Origin: Lucifuga dentata
Taxonomy: Eukaryota; Chordata; Actinopteri; Ophidiiformes; Bythitidae
Assembly: GCA_014773175.1 (NCBI GenBank)
Contig: VXCM01000227.1
Span: 248,001-312,000 of the forward strand
Direction of reading: 5' to 3'
Length of the DNA: 64,000 nucleotides
The first letter of the stretch is position 1, and each line of letters begins with the position of its first letter. A program made the translations under genes and the position numbers. Shown here piece after piece: positions 26,101 to 37,839 of this stretch. The notes below the pieces were generated by a model that was given only the letters and a program-made list of their open reading frames with translations, was not told where the DNA came from and did no database searches.

Positions 26101-28560
26101 TAAATTTGCTATTTGATAAAAAAAAGTTGCTCATCATTCAAGATCTATGACTAAATATATTAAGAAACTTTGAGGTTGTGGCAGGGTCGGATTGGGATCC
26201 TAATTTTTACCGGGACTTTAAGGTATGTGTGTGTGTGTGTGTGTATGGGTGGGTGGGGGGNTGGGGATGGGATGTCCAGACGAAAATGCTAATGATGCCA
26301 GAGGTGGGGCGAATAAGTCTGTAATTGTCCGCTTTTTCTCCACGCCAAGAAAATTATGAAAGAAAAACATTATGTTTGCTTAGTTTGTCAATTTTAATTA
26401 ATATTATTACACTACAGGCCACAGATTTTTAACAAAAATCATCAATACAGTACACTGTTTTACAATTTATTGCACAGGAAATGACAAAAATATATAAAAT
26501 AAATGTAAGTAATTAGTTTTCAAGAAGAATTAATCAACAGGAGCCCATTATGTAGCCACTATGGCTACAGAAATGATTTTTCATGAAGGCATCAGTCTGT
26601 ATTAGTGCAGCTTTCAACTCCCTGCTGATGTGTTTTAACATTCTGCTCAATAGCTGCTGTCTGCCTTCTCCCCATCATTTTGGATTAATGTGCTGCACAG
26701 TCTGCTCATGCTAAATCTGGGGGTGGCCTCAAATTTCTGGCCTGTAGTGAATATTGTGCAGTGGAAAGGCTACCGACTGGCCCACTGGGAAAAGTCTCAC
26801 CTCTCCCGATAGCCAATCCGACCCTGGGTCACGGTGACTCGAGGCTCAAATTTTTTTTTGACGCTAGAATGTGACATTAGATCAGGCTTTGCTAATTCAG
26901 CGCACGAAGACCTGGACTCGTCATCCCAGTCAGATGAGCCATTACCTAATTGGCACAGGTACAGGTCAGAACAGGAGGCGGACATTTGATTTGGCTCTAT
27001 TCAGCTGAAAACCCCAGATACTCTAACTCTAAATACACAATTAACTTAAAATAGCTCCATTTAATGAGTACAGAAGAAATGAGCGATGAGGAACTGGAGG
27101 AAATGCTGGAAGAGGAAGAAACCATCGACTCTGGCGTCACACGCAGCTTTGCTTCCACTCATGATGAGTTTATCACCATGGCACCACATATCTCTTACGG
27201 CTTTCACAGCACCCACTTCCTGTCAACCATGGCCTGAAATTTGCATCTCTCAAAAGGAAGAGGAGAAGGTAAGAGGAAGAAAACTGCTAATAGAAAGCTG
27301 CCACAGAAGTGGTAATTAGTGCAATTTCTGCAGTTCACTACATGTGCTCAGGCAGAAAACAGAAGTACTGTACTGCAAAGATATTTTTATTTTTACTGCA
27401 TTCATTTTATGCAACAATATATTTCTAGAAATTACTTTTTTTTTTTTTTTTTTTTGCATTTTATCCTGAGCAGACAAGCTGACTAACAGCACTTAAAATC
27501 CAGCGCTAGAGCAGAATGGAAGATGCAGGATGGATGCATGGATGCATTGTGTCCCATGATAGAATGGCTACCATTGTATAACATGATGCCAAAAATGACA
27601 CCGTGGCAGAAGAGGGCAGAGAAGCCGGAATAAAGAATTCATTTTGCTTATATGGCTGCATCCCGATTTCTCATATTTCCCAATCGTGGGTAAAAGTCAT
27701 TCAACGTGATATTTAAATGGAAAAGAATTCCTTGTAGAAATAAGGATTTTCAAATCCTTATTTAGTTGTAACTCTCTTGCCAAAGCATGAATGATTCATT
27801 GAGAGAAAAATGTGTCCACATGTGGTTTAATTTGCCAGACTGACACTGCTGTATTCCTGAAATCCACCATATGATCCCCTATATGAGGACCAAACCTGGA
27901 ATATACCACCCAAGACTGCAGTTTTCTCCAAAACAGCTTCCTCATTTATCAGCCACAACTGTTAAAGGATAACATTTCTCTTTTGTAAATTACATGCTTT
28001 TGGAATTCTGTTTCAGACACAGCTGATCTTTAAACAGTTTTGGCTCATGGCTAATCGGAAGTGAAACCTGGCTGCAGGTAACCTCCCCTCCTCTCTGCGT
28101 GGGGAGTTTCTTTCATAAACCCTACGTCAACGCTGAGCCGTGTCATACAATACAAAAAATGGTGCAATGTCGCAACGCCAATGCAAACCTAAACCAAATA
28201 ATCCCGAGGCTGCTTCATTTATCACACGCTTTGACCTCTCACAAACTCTCAGCTCCCGTGATAACAGCAGGGGAGAACCCGCCTTGTGACACAGAGACAT
28301 AATCTCACCCCCTCCCCAATTAAAGCGCTCGTTTGAATTTGCACCCATGTCAGCCAACTACGGGGTTTTAGCGAGCGTACATGTGCATGATAGAAGGCGG
28401 AATGCATGCGTGATTGTGTCATAATGCTGGGCCAGTCTGACAGGCACCGTGCATAATCGCTTTAGGGCGGGAACTACACAACAATGTGGGTCTGGGTAAT
28501 GCCTGTGGTTTGGGGCCTCAGCAGTGAGTGGTCCTGTAAAAGTGTTGCTCTATGCAGCCA

Positions 28561-28594
<34 letters not shown>

Positions 28595-30553
28595 GTTATT
28601 ATTAGTAATGAAAAACTGATGAGGCACCTCATTTTTCATGCGTGAGAAATCCTGAGGGGATTTTATTTCTCATTAAGTGTTCAAATAATACAAAATCTAA
28701 ATAACAGTTTCTCTTCTCACACCATAAAAAACAATGGTACATTAACACTGAAGTCATCCAGTTTCCCCCTGCTGAATTTTCCAACGCTTTGACAGTAAAT
28801 GTGGCGTGGGTGATAATGTGATGGGCAGGCAGCGTTTTATGAAACAAACTGGAGCGTGCCCCTGCCTGGTCATACCTGCTGCTGAAAGAGGCGATCCCGT
28901 GCTCTTATCCTGCTACTACCAAGCCTGCAATCAGAAAAACACAACATTCTGACTCATCCCAGCCCAAATTCCTCTAAATGAATGTTTACCTGCCATGGCT
29001 GGATGTCAGCTCTCTATTTTTCAGCTCCGGAGTAAAAGCAGTCTGGGTGCATTACTGTATTTTCTGTATATTTACACTATCTGGGATACTGGATAGCAGA
29101 TGAATCATGAGGACGTAATGATCTGTCCTCTGTTCTACGGCCAGAAAACAAGCCAACAAATCTCTGGCAGCATCATATTTTACATGATTTGTTGATGATT
29201 TGTTTATTGAATTTAGGAAATTAAAAGGGCACTTCACATGGGGTTTTTTTTCTTCCTGAGTTGTAACATACTTGGCTGTTTAGATCTTAAAGGGGACTTA
29301 CAGGAAGTAACCAACAGGTTACTTCCTGTTGGAGTTTTAAAAAGTGTCCATGCTAAACTACAGGTTTGAAAGCTAAAGCCTTTCCTGGACCTATTAAGGA
29401 AATTCAATGCGCCCAATTTCTAGGACTGATTTTCAAACTTCTGTCACCAGCAGGAAGTGACCCTTGTGATGTCATAGAGGTTAGTTTTCCTGACTTTGCA
29501 CAGCGCCCTCTACAGACAGTAAAAGCCGTTTTACAACTGTTTTCTCATGCCAAATATGCCTATGATCAATAAACCATACTTGAAGTGTAAAATTGGTGCA
29601 GTTTGGCTTTAAAACAAAATACTTTACACTGAGCTATTTACAAAAATTGCTAGTTTAGCACACTAGCATGAATTGTGGTGTAGCTGTAAAAAGAAGCGAT
29701 AGTTTCTTCCTTGGCTAAAGATGCTTGAATTACACCAGACAAATTCTAGCAACCATAACATTCACTAATAATGATTTTTGGTATTTTTTTCTAAGCTATC
29801 CACTAGTTCTCACACAAAATCCAAGCAGTGGTAGCCAAAAAAATCTTGATGGAGGAAAAATGCTGGTAAGTAGCCTATGACTGACATCTGAAAGAATATC
29901 TGGTCCAAGTCACTCGTGATGGACAAGCACATCCAGCACATTTTGTGGTCTTTTTGTTCTATGAAATCCAAGTCAGTGACTCAACAACATATAAAGTTTC
30001 TGCAGAAAAAACTACAACATCTGAGCTTCTGTGCCTCAGACTTAAAAGCAGACACACACACACACACACACACAGATGAAGGCAGAAATCAGTCCGTGTG
30101 TGGTATGTGGCTCGCAGCCCCTGTCCGCCGCCCGCTGGCTTCCTCCCATAGCATTCAGGACATGCTGTAAGAGTTTGCTGTGAACGATGACCTGGACGCT
30201 GCCGGCACATGGAATCAACTGTCAAAACTTGCTTAAGTTTAAAGTGCTGTGACTTCAGAGCAACAGAACGCCTGGAGCCACAAATAAACAGAACACACAC
30301 ACACATGTACCTCTCTGGAAACTCACATAAACATCCAAGAAACACTCCGTGTCCTTGCCCCACAATGACCTGCTTTCCTTGAACGTCTGCCTTTTTTTTT
30401 TTAACTTGTTTGANCCTTGCCCCACAATGACCTGCTTTCCTTGAACGTCTGCCTTTTTTTTTTTAACTTGTTTGACTATTTGACTCATCTGAAATATGTA
30501 GGAGCAGCTTAGTTTGCACAAGTGATTAGCAGCCTAAGTTATTGCTTGCTACC

Positions 30554-30607
<54 letters not shown>

Positions 30608-31637
30608 AACCCAGGGATCAGGATCAGGACAAGAAAAACATAGGATTGTGAAATAATCTGTTGAGCTACTAGTTTTTCAGTGTTACTCAATCAAATCAGT
30701 CTGGTTACATCACTTCAAACATGACAATATTTTCCATTCTTCATCACATACTGTACTAAACCAAACACATCTAAACAAATGTACCTACCAGCCAGGGCTG
30801 AACATTTGGAGAAAATATCTAATTTTGATTTTTTTTTTTTGGATGAATTACTTACAGACGTTTGTGGTGATGCTTTGCACGGTCCTCATGTCTTACACAG
30901 CGCCTGGTTTTAATCTTAATGTACACCTGTCTTTCTGAACCCAAAATACAGCTTATTGGGATCCCAACCCTTATTTGAATACTTGTGATTTGTCAGACTC
31001 TACAGTAGATTGCAGTAGATTGTTAAACTCAAGACAATCGTGATAACACTTAGCACTGCAATCTGAAAACTACCTTCAAATCATGATTTCAATATGAAAA
31101 CAATTAGTCATTTATCTCTAGTAGCAGCTAATTTGATATAGAGGAGAACAAAAAGTCATAAATAGCTTCTTCAATACCCAGCAACTTTCTAAAACTGCTA
31201 CCTGCCGTGTGCCAGCTATAGTGATTCAGCACATCAAAAAGCACTAGGTGATAAAAAAGCCGAGGCAAAAAAGACGCTGAAAGAAGATACTGGATTAATA
31301 TTAACTGGGGAGAAGGCAAAGAAGAATATCATGCCACAATAAAAAAGATATAAAAGCCTGTGCTGGAATGTTCCCTACGTCGGCCTGTCTCTGTGCCATC
31401 GTGTCTGTACATCTGCCAGCAGCAGGGCTTTAATTATGAGGCCCAGGTTAAGCACACACACAGGAGACTAGCGTCCCACATATCTCTAACACAGTGCCTC
31501 ACAGTTCCGCTGACTAACCAGTGGCACCAGACTTTGGCCTGCGGCTCCCTGATTCCAGTAAATGTCTCGTTATGCAACTCCTAACAAGTGTCACCCAGTC
31601 TGAACTTGGAGTGCTCCTAGTCTCTGCTGCTGTTGTT

Positions 31638-31674
<37 letters not shown>

Positions 31675-34600
31675 CTCTCTCTCTCTGCAGAAGTAAGAGG
31701 TTAACTCCTTGGGGTTTGACGGGGGGGTTGTTGTAACCCTTTAAGTGCGGCCTGCTTTGCTTTGTGCAGAGGCAGAAAACCGGGAATGGGGAGGCGGGCG
31801 GTGCAGGCAGGAAATGGGGAGGAGGGTGAGGAGCACTACTCCAGCTCCTCCAGCCTGAGAAACACAGCTGCCCCTCATGTCTTGGGGCAATGCCAAGGCT
31901 GGACTCCTCCAGCTGCTGGGGTATGTGTGTGTGTGTGTGTGTTGAACCAGAAGAAACAGGAGGGCTGCTGTTCTGTCCTTCTAGTATAAGTATGATGCTT
32001 TAATTAGCCTTTTTTTTTTTTTTTTTTTTTTTTTAACAATGACCTCCAGGGCTCCATAGAAAGCTGTTAAGATTGCTTTTACTGTAATTTTAAAGTAATA
32101 TTGTTATGTTATGTTGTTTTTTATTGCACCATTTGTCAAAGTCTTGCCCCCACTAACAATGCTTATGGACTCTAAATCCCTCTTCCAACAGCAGAAGATT
32201 TGTGACGAGGCCGCAGAACTGCTCGTATTTATTCCTAGTAGTACATTGTAATATTATCATAGTAATCCAGAGTGTAATGTATGAAGTGAAAAACGTATAA
32301 TTGCATTCTTTTGTACTTCTGCTTGCTACTTCTTAACATCTTGGTTGTTCTAATGATCTAATATCAACGCGGAATTAGAAAAATCCAATGCCAACGTTCA
32401 CCCAATGACCAGCTGATCCGATGGCCACAAGGGGGCGCTTGTCCATCATTCATCCTCTGCTGTACATTACTGTTCTAAGAGTTGCATTTATATGTTGTGA
32501 AAAATTTAAAACAATCAGTCAGTCATCAGAACATTAATCAGCAACAATTTTATTCATCAATTAATCATTACTTTCATTCATTTTACCGTCAAGTAGAAAT
32601 CCCAAACATCTGATTCCAGCTTCTCCAAGCTGCTTTTCTGCGACTGGTAAGTAAATTGAATACCTTCAGTTCAGAAAAAAACAGGAAATTCAACGTTGTC
32701 ATTTGTAATTTTTTGACCTGTTATTCTCTAAGGATTAATCAATTAATCCAAACATAAAAGTGCGAATGAAACAATTTATTAGTTGCGGCTAATAAATTGT
32801 GACCTGGTGAGATACCATGTCCCAAAAAAAAGCAAGACAACCTCAGGGTGATGCGGCGGTCTTAAGAGGGGCTTTCTCCATCCATTTTAGGCAAAGTGAA
32901 GCGTTCAAAGCCTGTCAGATCTTTCAGCGACTCAGGCTTCATAATCTTCATTCAATAATTATTATTGGAGGTTCTCAACTATCAATAGAAGAATCTCCTA
33001 ATCCTCAGAAACGAGTCTGAATATTGAGCAACAGTTAGGCCACATCGATCCATGACCAGAGCGACAAATTTGAAACGCTTATCTGCAGGCACATAATAAA
33101 CCGGTACTTCACGTCCTCCTCGCAGTAATACCTCCGTGTTTACAGTAATACTAAGTGGGACTGGAGTCAGTGGGTACGTTAATGTGATAACGACCTGCGT
33201 GTCGCTTGCTGTACTATCTGCTTGGACCTACATGTTTGTCTGCTCCAGCTCTGTGTGTTTGGAGATCCGTGGGAGTGTTTACCAGCGTAGGCTGAGGAAT
33301 TTCAGGTCAGCAGAGTGCAGTGTACAGAGAAAACCTACGGCCGAATTGATCCCGATACCGACATCAAAGAGCACCTGAGCCATCCAGCCCCAAATCAAAT
33401 ATTTATCCTGCGGTGACGTACGTATAGTAGAGAAGTACAAGGAAGAACTGATATTTTTTGGCAGGTATGTGAGGGTGTGTGTATTGTGTACATTTTGTGA
33501 ATATGTGTGTGTGTATGTGTGTATGAATGTGTACTTTTTGGTGTGCCAGAGTCTGATTGTAAATCCTTTGCAGTGTGAATCGCATGTGTTTGTGTTAAAG
33601 GACAATACTGGTGATTTAGGATGTTTGAGCTCAATATCTATATTCCACATACATGTTACGCTACTGACAAATATTACCCAATGAAGCGATAAATTTTAGA
33701 ATTTTTTTTTTTAACCGATTACCTTTTTTTTTTTTTTTNTTTTTTTTTTTTTTTTGTCTAAGTAACCTCTGATCCAACATGGAGCCGCACAGAAGACAAT
33801 GTATGTCTCTACCGGGGAATATAGTCTCAGGAGATGATGGTTTTTACAGCCAAATTAAAAATGGCCATCTCTTCTACATTTGGACATGTGTTAACAGGTG
33901 AAACATTGAATTGTAAGGTGGATGTGTCACCTGAACATTTGATTTTGAAAGATTAGGGGATTTGGCAAAGTAACAGGAAAATTAAAATACAGTTTTGTTT
34001 TGGAAATCTTTTGTTGGTAACGTAACATGCATGCAGGTAGCATTTATTGGGCTTCAACATGCTAAATTGTTGGTATGGTCCTTTAATCTCTATATGTGGA
34101 TCATGTCTGCAGTCTAAGTATATTAATAACATGTTAAAGTGAAAGAAAACGCAGCCAACGCCACGAACCAAATATTTAAAACTGCAGTTTGGAATATAGA
34201 AATAAATAAGAGGGGTTTGATGATATATAATTTCTGCCATCTGTTCTCCTTCCTGTTGGATGGCGTCCTCTGCCAGGGCCAGTGTCCAGTCCATCCGGCC
34301 AGCACCTCATGGCTGGTCCCACCTGGCACAACTGTCCTCCAAATTCACACTGTCGCAGACGGCCTGAGAAGTGTGGAGGCTGTCATGACTCACGTCAGAC
34401 ACGACTAAGTGCGGAGGATCAGTGGCGTTGCTAAGAAAGCGAGGCCTCAAATGCTTCAGACCAGACCGCCTTAATCACAGCGCGGTGAAAACTCTTCAGC
34501 CAGTCTGCTTTACGAGTCTGTATTCTCAGACAGGATCAGTCACGGTGGATAGAGGCCCTGTGATAAAGACCGAACCGAAAGTAAATTATAACTATGTCTC

Positions 34601-37600
34601 AAAGTGCTGAACTGTCGGTAACACCTAGAAACAAAGCAGGAAACGTTTCTGTTCGTTTGATGGCGTCACCGTCCAACTCAGGCCAATATGCCTCCAAACT
34701 GCAGAACATGTTTAGTTCTCACTCTCACCATCTTATCTTGAAGCTCCAAAGCACTTTTGTTCAAACGTCTACTTTTGAAATGTGCTCTATGATATAATTT
34801 ACATATTTTTATAATTCTAATCAATCATGTCTCCTCATTGAAAACACAACAAAACAAGATGAAGCAGGGTTGACCATGAAAAAAAGAAGTAAAGGGGAGA
34901 AAAAAAAAAAAACCAGTGCATCTAGCATGCTAAATAAGCTTTTGTTAAATTTTGAATGGAGGATTTAATTACTTTCAAATATTAGACTGTTTGGTCAAAT
35001 GCATTTTTGGTGCAAATGATCATCGAAGAAGAGACAATAGAACAAAAACACACCACGGAATTAACGCTTACAATATCATCTCCACCCTAAGCCTCTCCTC
35101 GGCTCCTCTCTGGCCCTCGCCTCGGCTCATAAGTGGGCTCGCTCTGCAGAAACAATGTGCGATAGCCCCCCTGAGTGGAACTGATGAATAACTCCGCCAA
35201 GCAGGAGTGAATGGCACTTTGCTTTCCCACAGTATTACTCAGGCTACACCCCCAGCATGGCAGGATAAGCAGCCAGCCCAGGCGGCGGCTGAGTGCCCCT
35301 TTTTGAAGTCATCACTCACACGATTACTCTTAAATGGAGGCCGAGCTAAGCTAGATGTAATGAATCCTGCAAAAGAAAATGTAAATGATCTACTATTGAA
35401 GATAATAATGCTGGAGACAATTAACTCACACTCCCTTGTTTCAGTCGTGATCGGGTACATAATAACTTCCTAATTACAACTAGTGAGTAACAGTGTTGTC
35501 TCGAGCTTGATTTAATGGCTCGGACTAACATATCATTTTTAAGCAAAGTTTAAAACCGTCAGTCTGAGTTTTTTTCTCTTTAATTTCTTGTGAAATTCAA
35601 ATTCGCGTTACCACATACTGTCTGTAATACAAAGTGTTTTAGTTGATTCAATGTCCATAACATGGACAATCCAGGGGATCATTTTGTAATACATGTTAAT
35701 AACGCCAGCAGAGTTTAAAGGACCATACTGGTGACTTTTTTATGTTTGACCATTATATAACCTGCATGCATATTACATTGCTGATAGCCATTTCCCAAAT
35801 AAATAAATACTACTTGAGTGGTAAATATTAGAATTGTTGTTCCTACATTCCAAACTGCCATTGGTTTCAGTTAATTCCATAACATAACACAACTTCTATC
35901 AAATTTCTTTAAAAGGTTACTTTATTTAACTGGTCCAACATGGAGCTGCAAGTAATAAAATATATCTCGCCACCAGAGAATATAGTCCCAACGGTTTTTA
36001 CCGAGAAATTAAAACAACTGTCCCTTCTACATTCAGACGAATGTTGCAGGCACAACACTGAATTTTAAGGTGGGTGTATCACCTGATCATTTGATTTTGA
36101 AAGGTATGGGGATTTTGCAAAATAATTTCAAAACTTAAATACTGTTTTATGTTTTGGAAAATGGATATTTGTAATGTAACTTGTGTGCAAACAGGCAAAA
36201 TCACTGGTATGGTCCTTTAACTCCAACTCTAGTTCGTGGTGTGATTGCAAAGTACATTAGTTATAAACTCACAAGTCATGACAAAACCGCAGAGCAGGAT
36301 CCAGGCTATGTCAAGTTGAAATATGATAAATAAATTAAAGGTTAAAAGTCTAAAACACTGGACAGTGTTGCTACTCGAGCAACACATCTACCCACTACCA
36401 GCTTTGTTTACTGTGCATTTTTCACTACACTGGAGGGACTTTTCCACTCTCATATAATTTGACTGACAGGACTAAGCGTGGCAGCTCAACACGAGTTTTG
36501 TGCTTTTTGTAAACATTGAGGTCAAGTGTATGAATATGGAGCGGGACTTTTCTGGGAAACCTGTCCTCAATCAACTCAGGGTTCATAACACTTTTATAGC
36601 AGCATGTAAAAGTTGAAAGCGGATTATTTCTTAAGTTTTTATATATAGATCTGGTACATTAAAAACTAACCTAAAAGACCTCTGTGGCATTTGTGACAGA
36701 TGTGAATGTGTCATCTCAGCATATGACTCATATTAAACTTGCTCTGTCAGGACAGCATAAAAACTTCCACAACTGCCTTAGATTTCATAGGCAAATCAGA
36801 CAGCCTGTAACAGAGGGATGCCATCATAAATCTCTCACTATGTGACTACAGGCTCAATATGAATTCCCGCCGGGAGACTAGACTGTCATCAATTTTTTTG
36901 TCAGACACAATTGAAACTATGTCTCTGCAAAGTGAGGTTCACACCCTTCAATAGTGTTCAGTGGGAGGGCCTGTGACGCCACGCCACAAATGTTACGTTT
37001 CCTCTTGTGTAATGTTTTGGACAGTGCCCATGATTCATGAATTCTTCTGGTATGGCTCTGGATGTACACACACACACACACACACACTCATTAAAAGCAG
37101 ACATGCACATGCAGAAAATAGTGATTGTTTGTCTCATAGAGAGGATACAGCTGTTGTGATCATATCAGAAGAGAATTCAGCAGCATTATGAATAGGACAG
37201 TGAGGGAAGCAATAAAGCCAAAAAAAAAAAAAAAAAAAAAAAAAAAGCCCTGTTGAGTCAGCAGACTCACATATAAAGCACATACTGCAGGGAGAAGTCA
37301 GATGACTGTCTAAGATAGCAATTGGCCAGTTTACTGAATTGCCATGACGTGGATGGATGACAATGAAGACAAAGTTTCACAAGATCATGCATGGAGCACA
37401 CAGTAAATAACAGAGCAGTCAGAACCTTCGTGCGTGGTTTTCTGTCAATGTGGAAACTTTGGTCAAAAATTAAGAGAGAAGAACTGAAAAATCCATTGAC
37501 ATTTAAACTAACCCTAACCTCAATCACAATAAACTGGCTCTCAAGAACCACAGACGAGCCAGAAATCCCTGTCGGAGTATTTCAGAGATACCACAACAGA

Positions 37601-37784
37601 TAAAAACATACCATAAGCACACTGAAGTCCGCGTAAAGTTGGTGGTAAGTTCCACAGACATCTAAAACTCCAAGAATGGATATTAGGGGATGCTTCTGTT
37701 CAAGAATAGGTGGAGGCAACTGCTTTGTTAGGGAAGCAGCAGCTAGTGTTCATGCTGTGAATTCCCACAACTCCCCCCCCACCA

Positions 37785-37839
<55 letters not shown>

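Noticed and set aside
32817..33020. 67-codon frame starting MSQKKARQ
   Set aside because: Looked briefly like a ribosomal or transposase fragment, but no motif supports either.
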